From the NCBI RefSeq assembly GCF_900101395.1, contig NZ_FMZO01000014.1, forward strand, positions 1 through 64,000: 64,000 nucleotides of DNA, written 5' to 3'. The stretch is from Niabella drilacis (lineage in GTDB: Bacteria > Bacteroidota > Bacteroidia > Chitinophagales > Chitinophagaceae). The notes under the pieces are model-generated. The model saw only the letters and a list, made by a program, of their open reading frames with translations, was not told the origin of the DNA and did no database searches. Of the stretch, positions 7,209-15,691 are shown one piece after another. The translations under genes and the position numbers were made by a program. Position 1 is the first letter of the stretch, and the number at the start of each line of letters is the position of its first letter.

Positions 7209-9989
7209 ATGGAGTATAACTTTAATGAAATAGAGAAAAAGTGGCAACACTTTTGGGCAGAAAACGGCACGTACACCGTTTCCAATAAGAGTAGCAAACC
7301 TAAATATTATGTCCTGGACATGTTTCCCTACCCCAGCGGGGCCGGGCTGCATGTGGGGCACCCCCTGGGCTATATCGCCAGCGACATTTATGCCCGTTAT
7401 AAACGGCTGAAGGGATTTAACGTACTGCATCCGATGGGTTATGATGCGTTTGGCCTTCCGGCGGAACAATATGCGCTTGAGAATGGCATTCACCCGGCCG
7501 TTTCCACTGACAAAAATATCAGCACGTTCCGGAAACAGCTGGATAATATCGGCTTTGGTTTTGACTGGAGCCGGGAAGTGCGCACCAGCGATCCGCAGTA
7601 TTATAAATGGACCCAGTGGATTTTTTTGCAGTTATTTGAAAGCTATTTCGACCGGCAGCAGCAAAAAGCAATGCCCATCCACAACCTGGTAGCTTTATTT
7701 GAGCAGCATGGTTCGGCAGCACCCGGCGTTAAGCCCCCTGCATTCAGCTTTACTGCAGATGAATGGAAATCTTATAGTGAAGCCCAAAAGTTGGACATCC
7801 TGATGGAATACCGCCTGGCTTATTGTGGTTATGGCGAAGTGAACTGGTGCGAAGCCCTGGGCACAGTACTGGCAAACGACGAAGTTGTGAACGGTGTAAG
7901 CGAACGTGGAAGTTACCCGGTGGTGAAAAAGAAGCTGCGCCAATGGTACCTGCGCATTACCGAATATGCGGACCGCCTGCTGGAGGGCCTGCAACGCGTG
8001 GATTTCAGCGAAGCCATGAAGGAAATGCAAAGCAACTGGATCGGCAAATCCAGCGGTGCTGAAATCAAATTCTCAATTCTCAATTCCCAATTCTCATTAA
8101 CCGTATATACTACCCGCCCGGATACTATTTTTGGGGTGGACTTTATGGTGATTGCACCGGAGCTGGAACTGGTGGACCAGATCAAAACACCGGAGCAGGC
8201 TGCCGCTGTGGACGAATACATCGCCTATGTAAAAAGCCGGAGCGAGCGGGAACGGATGGCAGAGAAAAAGATCAGCGGTGTATTTACCGGTGCCTATGCC
8301 ATAAACCCCTTCGATGGTCGCCAGATCCCCATCTGGATCAGTGAGTACGTGCTGGCCGGATATGGTACCGGGGCCATTATGGCCGTGCCCTGCGGTGATG
8401 AGCGCGATTTTAAATTTGCCAAACATTTTGATATCCCCATTACCAATATCATCGGCAGTCATTTTAACGGGGAAGAAGCCAATGCCACCAAGGATGCCGT
8501 GCTGGAAAACTCCGGTTTTTTAAATGGTGTACCCATGCGGGAAGCCATGGAAACGGTGATCAGAGCCATTGAAGAAAAGGGCATCGGGACCCGTAAGGTG
8601 AATTATAAGATGCGGGATGCAGCCTTCAGCCGCCAGCGTTACTGGGGTGAGCCGTTCCCTATTCAATGGAAAAAGGGTACTGCCTACCCGATGAACGCAG
8701 CCGCCTTACCGCTGGAACTGCCAACGGTAGACAGCTATAAACCCGGCCCGGAAGGCGAGGGGCCCCTGGCCAATATCCCGGAATGGGTGGCCCGCGAACT
8801 GGAAACCAATACCATGCCCGGTTACGCCGGATCCAGCTGGTATTTTCTCCGTTATATGGATCCCAAAAATGACCAGGAATTTGCCGGCCGTGCCGCTACC
8901 GATTACTGGAACCAGGTAGACCTTTACATTGGCGGTACCGAACACGCGGTAGGCCACCTGCTGTACAGCCGTATGTGGACCAAGGCCCTGCACGATCTGG
9001 GCTATATCGGTTTTGATGAACCGTTTAAACGGCTGGTGAACCAGGGTATGATCCAGGGAAGCAGCCGCTTTGTATACCGGATCAACGGCACCAATGAATT
9101 TGTGTCGCAGGGGTTGATTGACGCCGACGAAACCTATAACGGCCAGGTACTGGATAAAATTCATGTAGACGTAAACATTGTGGATGGTACCGTACTGAAC
9201 CGGGAGGCTTTTGTAAAATGGCGCAACAATGAGTTTTCCGCTGCTACATTTATCCTGGAGGACGGTAAATATATATGTGGTGCAGAGGTAGAAAAAATGT
9301 CCAAGTCCAAGTTCAATACGGTAAACCCGGACGACCTGGTAAACAAATACGGAGCCGATACCTTCCGCATGTATGAAATGTTCCTGGGGCCTGTGGAAAT
9401 GAGCAAGCCCTGGGATACCAAGGGCATTGAAGGCGTACATCGCTTCCTGAAAAAATTATGGCGCCTGTTTTATAAGGAAAATGCAGACGGTAGCTTTGCG
9501 ACCATCTGGACAAATGATGCGCCCACCGCAGCCGAACTGAAAGTACTGCACAAGAGCATCAAAAAAATTGAAGACGATAACGAACGGTTCAGCTTTAATA
9601 CCGGTGTGAGTGCCTTCATGATCCTGGTAAATGAGCTTACCGATCTGAAGTGCCATAAAAAACAGGTGCTGGAACCGGTGCTCACCATGCTCTCTTCCTA
9701 TGCACCGCATATTGCGGAAGAGCTGTGGCACGCTTTGGGCAATAATTCCAGCGTACTGGACGCATCCTTCCCGGTATTTGAAGAAAAATATATCAAAGAA
9801 TCGGATAAGGAGTATCCCATTTCTATTAATGGGAAAATGCGTACCACCATGACGATCTCCCTTGAAGCCTCCCAGCCGGACGTAGAGCAGCTGGTACTGA
9901 ACAATGAGATCGTACAAAAATGGATGGACGGGAAGCCGCCCAAAAAGATCATTTTTGTAAAGAACAAAATGGTGAACGTGGTGGTATAA
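7209..9989 (+). CDS. leuS: Leucine--tRNA ligase
   Basis: 926 residues, class I synthetase charging tRNA-Leu. The HIGH motif is HVGH at residues 48-51 and KMSKS is at 696-700. The CP1 editing domain carries VYTTRPDTIFG, GTGAIMAVP and the zinc/leucine-specific regions; the anticodon-binding and C-terminal domains are complete. There is one oddity. Just before the editing domain (residues about 287-296) the coding DNA consists of four tandem 7-bp units and encodes a low-complexity FSILNSQFSL. A strong intrinsic terminator follows the gene. Confidence 0.98.
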   Translation: MEYNFNEIEKKWQHFWAENGTYTVSNKSSKPKYYVLDMFPYPSGAGLHVGHPLGYIASDIYARYKRLKGFNVLHPMGYDAFGLPAEQYALENGIHPAVSTDKNISTFRKQLDNIGFGFDWSREVRTSDPQYYKWTQWIFLQLFESYFDRQQQKAMPIHNLVALFEQHGSAAPGVKPPAFSFTADEWKSYSEAQKLDILMEYRLAYCGYGEVNWCEALGTVLANDEVVNGVSERGSYPVVKKKLRQWYLRITEYADRLLEGLQRVDFSEAMKEMQSNWIGKSSGAEIKFSILNSQFSLTVYTTRPDTIFGVDFMVIAPELELVDQIKTPEQAAAVDEYIAYVKSRSERERMAEKKISGVFTGAYAINPFDGRQIPIWISEYVLAGYGTGAIMAVPCGDERDFKFAKHFDIPITNIIGSHFNGEEANATKDAVLENSGFLNGVPMREAMETVIRAIEEKGIGTRKVNYKMRDAAFSRQRYWGEPFPIQWKKGTAYPMNAAALPLELPTVDSYKPGPEGEGPLANIPEWVARELETNTMPGYAGSSWYFLRYMDPKNDQEFAGRAATDYWNQVDLYIGGTEHAVGHLLYSRMWTKALHDLGYIGFDEPFKRLVNQGMIQGSSRFVYRINGTNEFVSQGLIDADETYNGQVLDKIHVDVNIVDGTVLNREAFVKWRNNEFSAATFILEDGKYICGAEVEKMSKSKFNTVNPDDLVNKYGADTFRMYEMFLGPVEMSKPWDTKGIEGVHRFLKKLWRLFYKENADGSFATIWTNDAPTAAELKVLHKSIKKIEDDNERFSFNTGVSAFMILVNELTDLKCHKKQVLEPVLTMLSSYAPHIAEELWHALGNNSSVLDASFPVFEEKYIKESDKEYPISINGKMRTTMTISLEASQPDVEQLVLNNEIVQKWMDGKPPKKIIFVKNKMVNVVV
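8068..8095 (+). repeat. 7-bp tandem repeat (4 units) inside leuS
   Basis: Units AATTCTC, AATTCTC, AATTCCC, AATTCTC run without interruption. A 7-bp unit cannot change copy number by one without shifting the reading frame of this essential gene. It lies at the junction leading into the CP1 editing domain. Confidence 0.85.
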
Positions 9990-10006
9990 ATAAAACGTTC
10001 TTTTTT

Positions 10007-10055
10007 AAAAGGGCTGTGTCAAAGGTATAATTCCCGGCACAGCCCTTTTTCTTTT
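10007..10055 (+). terminator. Intrinsic terminator after leuS
   Basis: Stem AAAAGGGCTGTG (10007-10018) / CACAGCCCTTTT (10038-10049) followed by a T-rich run to 10055. Confidence 0.85.
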
Positions 10056-10076
10056 CCGCATGATACCGGAACACTA

Positions 10077-10466
10077 TCACTGCCCGGTGATCAGCTGCAG
10101 TTTTTTATAGTTCTCTGTAAAAGCTTCGCCGGAGATCTTATAGGAAAGCTGGAGCAGGCTGTCGCCGGCCAGTTTGAACTGAACCAGTTTCTGCGCACCG
10201 GCCTGTTCCGGGAAACCCGAGCGAACGGTCTTTTCAAGATAACTGTTTGCCGATTGTAATTCGTAAGTCCCTGCCATGGAAATGCCAAACCCGTCATTTC
10301 CCAGGCCTATATTGGTGGTGGTACCATCTGCATTGTACAGCTTCAGCAAACCGGTTGAAGCGCCATCCAGCTGCAGCTCCCAAATGCCCGTCAGCCGGTT
10401 TTCAGGCTTTGGCGCCAGTGCCATCAATAAGGCAGCTGCCGGGATCCAAAAAAAGTGTTTTCGCAT
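10077..10466 (-). CDS. Exported lipocalin-like / DUF4488-like protein
   Basis: 129 residues with an N-terminal hydrophobic export signal (FFWIPAAALLMALA). The mature part begins LTGIWELQLDG and alternates short beta strands (TGLLKLYNADG, MAGTYELQSANSYLEKTV, KLVQFKLAGDSLLQLSY). This is the pattern of the small lipocalin-like exported proteins common in Bacteroidota, such as DUF4488. The family assignment is by overall pattern only. It is convergent with leuS and separated from it by the leuS terminator. Confidence 0.6.
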   Translation of the reverse strand: MRKHFFWIPAAALLMALAPKPENRLTGIWELQLDGASTGLLKLYNADGTTTNIGLGNDGFGISMAGTYELQSANSYLEKTVRSGFPEQAGAQKLVQFKLAGDSLLQLSYKISGEAFTENYKKLQLITGQ

Positions 10467-10669
10467 TGCTGTTTATTTTATACCTGGAAGATACTTGTTT
10501 CTTTTTCACACTATACTTCAGACAGGAAAATAGCGGTTTTCCATATAATTATATTCCGGATGAAACCGGCGTTGTAGACGTATTTTCAAAAAATGGCATA
10601 TTTTTAGATAGACTTGGGTAGCGCCCAGCCAAAATGCGCTGACTTTTAATCAAACTAAAAACGCAAACT

Positions 10670-11956
10670 ATGTCAATCAACATTGTAGATCTTGTTAAGA
10701 ACTATGTTCCCCAGGATCTGATTGCAAAGGCCGGATCCTCTTTGAACGAAAGCGAAGGAAACGTTTCCAACGCAGTGACCGGGATTATCCCTGCAGTTCT
10801 GGGTTTATTTGCCTCCAAAGCAACTTCCGGCGAGCAGGGTGCTGCAGAAGTGCTGGATACCGCCAAAGGCTTTTCCAACAGCGGTATCCTGGGCAATATA
10901 GGCTCACTGTTTGGCAATGCCGACCTTTTATCAAAGGGCACCAGCCTTTTTAAAGGGCTTTTGGGCGATAAAACCAATTCCGTCATCGACAGCATTGCTC
11001 ATTTTGCCGGGATCAAGCCATCCTCCTCAGGATCTCTTATAAGCATGATCGTTCCGCTTGTATTGGGACTGCTTGGAAAACATGCTACCGATAACAACCT
11101 GAATGCCAGTGGATTTTCCAGTTTCCTGGGGTCTCAGAAAGATCATATCCTCGGTGCGCTTCCCTCAGGATTAGGGTCCCTGGGTGCGGCACTGGGGTTG
11201 AACTCCATCAGCGAAGAAGTTCAGCAAACCGTTTCCAATGTTCAGGAAACCGCTGCATCCACTTATAACTACGCAGACCAGGAAGTCCGCAAAGCAGGGG
11301 GAGGCGCCAAATGGCTGCTGCCGCTTTTGCTGCTGGCTGTTATAGCACTTGCATTATTGTATTTCCTCGGAAAAGGTTGCAACAATACGGCAACCCCCGG
11401 AGAGGGATCCGACACTACGGCCGTTGCACCTGCAGACACACTTACAACAACACCCCAGCCTACGGAAGCTCCTGCAGCAAAAACACTTACGGAAGTAACC
11501 CTGCCCGATGGCGTAAAACTGCAGGCGTACCCGGGCGGCATTGAGGACCAGCTGGTACAGTTTATCCAGTCCGACACCTACAAAACAGCAGCCGACAGCA
11601 CATTGAAAGAAAAATGGTTCAATTTTGATGACCTGAACTTCGAGTTTGGCACCACAAAACTGACCGACTCCTCCAAACGTCAGCTGGATAATATTGCAGC
11701 GATATTAAAGGCATTTCCGGATGTAAAGATCAAGGTAGGTGGCTATACGGACAAAAAAGGCGATGACGCCGCAAACCTGAAGCTTTCTGATGGCCGGGCC
11801 AAAGCAGTACAGGCCGCGTTAAAAGCCGCCGGCGTGAGCGCCCAGGTTCCGGAAGCCGAAGGCTATGGCGAAAAACTGGCACAGGTAGATGAAAACGCCT
11901 CGGACGAAGCCAGGGCCGCAGACCGCAGGACCTCTGTAAGACTGTTGAAAAAATGA
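10670..11956 (+). CDS. DUF937 - transmembrane - OmpA-domain protein
   Basis: 428 residues in three parts. The DUF937 domain covers about residues 1-180 (IVDLVKNYVPQDLIAKAGSSLNESE; glycine/serine/leucine-rich repeats). One transmembrane helix is at residues 215-234 (WLLPLLLLAVIALALLYFLG), and a Thr/Pro/Ala-rich linker follows. The C-terminal OmpA-like peptidoglycan-binding domain (about 316-428) has NFEFGTTKLTDSSKRQLDNI, VGGYTDKKG and the closing RRTSVRL. The OmpA domain should reach the periplasm and hold peptidoglycan while DUF937 stays in the cytoplasm, so the protein may link cytoplasm to wall. That topology is inference. There is no signal peptide. A terminator follows the gene. Confidence 0.88.
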   Translation: MSINIVDLVKNYVPQDLIAKAGSSLNESEGNVSNAVTGIIPAVLGLFASKATSGEQGAAEVLDTAKGFSNSGILGNIGSLFGNADLLSKGTSLFKGLLGDKTNSVIDSIAHFAGIKPSSSGSLISMIVPLVLGLLGKHATDNNLNASGFSSFLGSQKDHILGALPSGLGSLGAALGLNSISEEVQQTVSNVQETAASTYNYADQEVRKAGGGAKWLLPLLLLAVIALALLYFLGKGCNNTATPGEGSDTTAVAPADTLTTTPQPTEAPAAKTLTEVTLPDGVKLQAYPGGIEDQLVQFIQSDTYKTAADSTLKEKWFNFDDLNFEFGTTKLTDSSKRQLDNIAAILKAFPDVKIKVGGYTDKKGDDAANLKLSDGRAKAVQAALKAAGVSAQVPEAEGYGEKLAQVDENASDEARAADRRTSVRLLKK

Positions 11957-11978
11957 TTATATGTAAACCCTGAATACG

Positions 11979-12006
11979 GCCGTCTCCTCCGGGAGGCGGC
12001 TTTTTC
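11979..12006 (+). terminator. Intrinsic terminator after DUF937-OmpA gene
   Basis: Nine-pair stem GCCGTCTCC / GGAGGCGGC with a TCCG loop (11979-12000), then TTTTTC. Confidence 0.85.
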
Positions 12007-12032
12007 TTTGCCTCTGAAAACAGCATTCATCT

Positions 12033-12040
12033 TACATTTG
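12033..12040 (+). promoter_or_regulatory. Putative minus-7 element for the M16 peptidase
   Basis: TACATTTG ends only 4 bases before the ATG at 12045. If used, transcription would start at or next to the start codon, giving a leaderless or nearly leaderless mRNA. Confidence 0.45.
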
Positions 12041-12044
12041 CCAA

Positions 12045-13283
12045 ATGATACAGTTTGATAAATTTACATTAGCGAATGGATTAAGAGTGATTGTGCACCA
12101 GGACAAGGCTACCCCTACTGTGGTCATGAATATTTTGTACGATGTAGGGGCAAGGGATGAAGTACCACACCAAACAGGCTTTGCGCACCTCTTTGAACAC
12201 CTGATGTTTGGCGGTTCGGTAAACATTCCTGAATATGACGAACCCCTGCAGCTGGCCGGTGGGGAGAACAACGCCTATACGACCAACGACCTTACCAATT
12301 ATTATATACAGATCCCCAAAGAAAACATAGAAACCGCTTTTTGGCTGGAAAGCGACCGTATGCTCTCCCTGGCATTTAGCGAAAAAAGCCTGGAAGTGCA
12401 GCGTAAAGTGGTATGCGAAGAGTTTAAGGAACACTATCTTGAGAAGCCCTATGGCGATGCCTGGTTCAAAATGCGCGAACTGGCATATAAACAGCACCCT
12501 TACCGGTGGATGACTATCGGAAAAGAATTATCGCATATTGAAAATGCCCAACTGGAGGATGTAAAGCGCTTCTTTTTTAAACATTATCGTCCCAGCAACG
12601 CCGTAATGGTAGTGGCCGGCAATATTACGACCGAAGCCGTAAAAGCCCTGTCTGAAAAATGGTTTGGCGATATCCCGGCCGGTGATCCCAAAAACAGGGA
12701 AGTTCCTGCTGAGCTCCCGCAAACGGAGGCAAGAAGAGAGACTGTTACGGCAGATGTTCCCCTGGATGCCTTTTATAAATGCTGGCATATTGGCGGCAGG
12801 CTGAGCCCCGAGTATTATGTGGCAGACCTGCTGACGGATATCCTGGGTGGCGGAGAATCTTCGCGCCTTTTTGAAAAGCTGGTAAAGGAGCTACAGCTGT
12901 TTGTAAACATCCAGTGCTATCATATGGGTAGTATTGACCCCGGCATTATCTGTATTGAAGGAAAGCTGGTAAAAGGTGTGGACATGAAGACAGCCGAGGC
13001 GGCGATCGAAAAGATCCTTCAGCATTTAAAAGAAGCGCCCATCATGGAAACAGAGTTGCAAAAGGTAAAGAATAAAACAGAAAGCATGATGGCTTTTGAA
13101 GATATGAGCCTGCTGAACCGTGCCAACAGCCTGGCCTTTTATGAGCTGCTGGGCGATGCCGGTATGATGAATACCGAACTGGACCGGTATAGCGCCGTTA
13201 CCACGCAGGATATCCAGGCAACTGCGCAAAAGATCTTCCGGGAAGAAAACAGCAGCACCCTGTATTACCAGGCAAAACACTAA
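12045..13283 (+). CDS. M16 family zinc metallopeptidase
   Basis: 412 residues. The inverted zinc motif HxxEH is HLFEH at residues 48-52. A downstream glutamate in VCEEFKEHYLEKPYG would complete the metal site. The middle NAVMVVAGNI and the R/Y-containing C-terminal domain (GGGESSRLFEKL) are typical of the pitrilysin/insulinase family. Bacteroidota often have two M16 genes in tandem; here only one is present. No signal peptide is visible, so it may be cytoplasmic. Its stop codon overlaps that of the convergent gene at 13280. Confidence 0.93.
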   Translation: MIQFDKFTLANGLRVIVHQDKATPTVVMNILYDVGARDEVPHQTGFAHLFEHLMFGGSVNIPEYDEPLQLAGGENNAYTTNDLTNYYIQIPKENIETAFWLESDRMLSLAFSEKSLEVQRKVVCEEFKEHYLEKPYGDAWFKMRELAYKQHPYRWMTIGKELSHIENAQLEDVKRFFFKHYRPSNAVMVVAGNITTEAVKALSEKWFGDIPAGDPKNREVPAELPQTEARRETVTADVPLDAFYKCWHIGGRLSPEYYVADLLTDILGGGESSRLFEKLVKELQLFVNIQCYHMGSIDPGIICIEGKLVKGVDMKTAEAAIEKILQHLKEAPIMETELQKVKNKTESMMAFEDMSLLNRANSLAFYELLGDAGMMNTELDRYSAVTTQDIQATAQKIFREENSSTLYYQAKH

Positions 13284-14197
13284 ACGGCTTTTTTGCCAAA
13301 TGTCAGTTTTGCCATCGCGTTTTTGTTGTACCGGGTAAGATAAATTTTAATGCGGCGTTCTATTTCGGCCGGAGGGAAGTTATTATTTTTCAGGCGGATC
13401 TCAATAGATACACCTTCAGCCACTCCGGGAACAGCAGCCGGGCTTACCACAAGATATTCCTCCTTATGCTGACCCGAATGCACGCCTTCCAGTAAATGAT
13501 CATAGTCGATATAGATCTTACGAATGACATTCCATGGGAAAAAACCTTTTTTGGGCGTGCTGAATCCCATTGCCGAAAGTGTAAACTTCACTACGGGATT
13601 AAAATATTTAAAACACCCGTATAAAGCGACCGGAACAAATATAGCAATCGTAAACCAGGCAGCAGCATCCATAACGAAACGGCCCGCCTTTTCATAGCGG
13701 ATATACGCAAAAAACGGAATGACCAGGATCCCAAAAGCAACAAGCCCCAGGTAATACTGTTTCGATCCCTGTACAATTGTTTCTTCCGGAACGGCAGCAT
13801 CATCTTCCGTATCTACTACTACGCTTTTCTGGCGTACGCGTTCGATGAGGATCCTGTTGATCTTTGCCCGGTCCTTTGCCGCTATTACGGCCCATTTTCC
13901 CGGAACAACCCGGAGCTTTGACCCAAATCCTGAATCGGCCCTGCGGATCAACTCAAAAAGATCATCAACCCGCTCATATGCCCAAATACGCCATTTATTG
14001 TATAGATAAGAACCGACAATGAAAGGCAGGGTCCAGGTAAGGATAAAAACAGGGACCCCAATAAACAATGACAGGTCCTTTTGATCTGCCCAGTAAATAA
14101 AGCCCCCGGATCCGGTACAAAACAACAAAAGAGGCACGGGAATAACACGCGTCTTTACTTTGTTGAGTACATAGGAAACCGGGTAATACTTCACCAT
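13280..14197 (-). CDS. Membrane protein of unknown function
   Basis: 305 residues. Hydrophobic helices lie at about 20-36 and 42-62, then a soluble part with DDLFELIRRADSGFGSKLRVVPGKW, and two more helices near 150-168 and 178-200. The C-terminal soluble region (WNVIRKIYIDYDHLLEGV, VSIEIRLKNNNFPPAEIERRI) looks like a folded domain and not a simple tail. I do not recognise the family. It is the nearest gene downstream of the LytTR regulator (113-base gap, same strand) and could be co-regulated with it. The stop codon overlaps that of the M16 gene tail to tail. Confidence 0.65.
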   Translation of the reverse strand: MVKYYPVSYVLNKVKTRVIPVPLLLFCTGSGGFIYWADQKDLSLFIGVPVFILTWTLPFIVGSYLYNKWRIWAYERVDDLFELIRRADSGFGSKLRVVPGKWAVIAAKDRAKINRILIERVRQKSVVVDTEDDAAVPEETIVQGSKQYYLGLVAFGILVIPFFAYIRYEKAGRFVMDAAAWFTIAIFVPVALYGCFKYFNPVVKFTLSAMGFSTPKKGFFPWNVIRKIYIDYDHLLEGVHSGQHKEEYLVVSPAAVPGVAEGVSIEIRLKNNNFPPAEIERRIKIYLTRYNKNAMAKLTFGKKAV

Positions 14198-14310
14198 AGA
14201 CAGCTATTGCTAATAATGATGCAAAATAAAGACATCTGTAAAAAATGCGCCGCTAAAAAACGGCCCGTTGCAGGTTATTTACCGCTTAGAGGAATTGATA
14301 CGGAAATATC

Positions 14311-14976
14311 TTACCCTTCAAATGCATAACTATTGCCAATGGGGAACTCCAGCAGGTCAATAAACACCGACTGTTTATTAAATTTGGTCACCTTATCCCT
14401 GGCCACTATATAGCTGCGATGAACGCGTGTAAACTGGTCGGCCGGCAATAATTGCAGGATCTCGTTAATGGTAATGCGCGTCATGATCTTTTTATGGTGA
14501 AGGATCACATTCACATAGTTGCCGGCAGCCTCTATATAAAGGATCTCATCCAGCTGTACCCGCACCTGCTCATACCCATCCTTTAAAAAAATGAATTCCG
14601 GCTCCGCCCCCTTGCCATTCTTCAGGGAAAACAGCTCCTGCGCCCTGGTGCAGGCCTTTATAAACCGGGCAAGCGAAAACGGCTTTAGCAGGTAGTCCAC
14701 TGCGTTCACTTCAAAACCTTCCACCGCATGCTCCGTATATGCCGTTGTAAAAATGATCAGGGGTGGACTGGCAAGGCTCTTTGACAATTCAATGCCGCTG
14801 ATGTCCGGCATTTTAATATCCAGGAAGATCAGGTCGGTCTTATTCTTTTGCAGGTGATCAATGGCCTCAAAAGCATTGGTGAAGGTGGCTTCCAGCTTTA
14901 TAAAGGGCACTTTGACGGCAAGGTTCCTGATCACCTCCAATGCTATGGGTTCGTCGTCTATTGCAATGGCATTCAT
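14311..14976 (-). CDS. LytTR-family response regulator
   Basis: 221 residues. The receiver domain (1-115) has the acidic pair IDDEP, the phospho-acceptor D53 in LIFLDIKMPDISG and the lysine in YLLKPF. The LytTR DNA-binding domain (about 125-221) has VQLDEILYIEAAGNYVNV and FTRVHRSYIVA. Such regulators pair with LytS/YehU-type kinases, and a matching kinase lies at 18509-19984 on the same strand. They are normally adjacent; here two TlpA-like genes and a toxin-antitoxin pair intervene. The gene starts 16 bases after the toxin stop codon. Confidence 0.93.
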   Translation of the reverse strand: MNAIAIDDEPIALEVIRNLAVKVPFIKLEATFTNAFEAIDHLQKNKTDLIFLDIKMPDISGIELSKSLASPPLIIFTTAYTEHAVEGFEVNAVDYLLKPFSLARFIKACTRAQELFSLKNGKGAEPEFIFLKDGYEQVRVQLDEILYIEAAGNYVNVILHHKKIMTRITINEILQLLPADQFTRVHRSYIVARDKVTKFNKQSVFIDLLEFPIGNSYAFEG

Positions 14977-14992
14977 GGTAAAATTTATTCTA

Positions 14993-15415
14993 TTAGCTCT
15001 CTAACAGGTGAATAAACTCTTTTATTGTACAAACCGGAAGGCTACTGATGGCTGATTTTTTCAAGCCAGCATCTTCACTTACAAAAACATTCATGTCGTG
15101 ATGCAGCGCTGTATAATATTGCAACGCATCCTCGATATCTCCAAACCTCGAATTTAGCGCCATCACTGCAATTTCATGTGGAGCATCAATAACTCTTATA
15201 TCAACCAACAACTCCAGTAAAAGGGTCTTGGTTTTTTCACTCCCGTATGCTTTTGTAAGCCAGTAAGCAACTATATGCAGGATGGATGGCGTAATAAAAG
15301 CAGTAAATTTTCCGTTTACAACATATTCGAACAGCTTTTTTGCCAACTCAAAATTTGCCCGTTTAAGCGTAAAGTCCAGCAGGATATTGGCATCAAAAAA
15401 GACTTTAGAAACCAT
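14993..15415 (-). CDS. PIN-domain toxin (VapC-like)
   Basis: 140 residues, PIN fold. Visible acidic positions are D8 (FFDANILLDF) and D93/D96 (FGDIEDALQYYTA), with D115 in SEDAGLKKS. Such proteins are metal-dependent ribonucleases that act as toxins. The usual second acidic position seems to be replaced (around ILHIVAYWL), as in some Bacteroidota PIN proteins. The start overlaps the end of the upstream antitoxin-type gene by 11 bases, the classic arrangement of a toxin-antitoxin operon. Confidence 0.85.
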   Translation of the reverse strand: MVSKVFFDANILLDFTLKRANFELAKKLFEYVVNGKFTAFITPSILHIVAYWLTKAYGSEKTKTLLLELLVDIRVIDAPHEIAVMALNSRFGDIEDALQYYTALHHDMNVFVSEDAGLKKSAISSLPVCTIKEFIHLLES

Positions 15416-15656
15416 ACTTTTCCTGTTGATCTTCGTAAAATGCGCTCTTCTCCATACTCTGCCTTATTATTGCCTCATTTGGCGTTAAACGATCCACCAT
15501 ATCCAGCAGGTTTTTCTTCCTTGCCGGTTTGCGGCGGACAATGGTTCTAAAATAATCTTCAATCAATTGAGATACACTCATCTGCTGCTTTACAGCAACG
15601 ATCTTTACCGCTTCCAGAAGTTGTGCATCTATGGTCGTATTAAATCTCACTTTCAT
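15405..15656 (-). CDS. Antitoxin, DUF6364-like ribbon-helix-helix
   Basis: 83 residues. The N-terminal part (VRFNTTIDAQLLEAVKIVA then MSVSQLIEDYF, residues 3-38) is a ribbon-helix-helix DNA-binding dimer of the DUF6364 type. The C-terminal part would wrap around and neutralise the PIN toxin encoded directly downstream with overlap. The complex probably represses its own promoter. The start at 15656 gives a canonical strand-first N-terminus. Confidence 0.83.
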   Translation of the reverse strand: MKVRFNTTIDAQLLEAVKIVAVKQQMSVSQLIEDYFRTIVRRKPARKKNLLDMVDRLTPNEAIIRQSMEKSAFYEDQQEKYGF

Positions 15657-15691
15657 AACACAAATATACGCATATTTTAATTATATGCGCA

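Noticed and set aside
8706-9440. 244-codon minus-strand open frame inside leuS
   Set aside because: Shadow of leuS, which is complete with both catalytic motifs.
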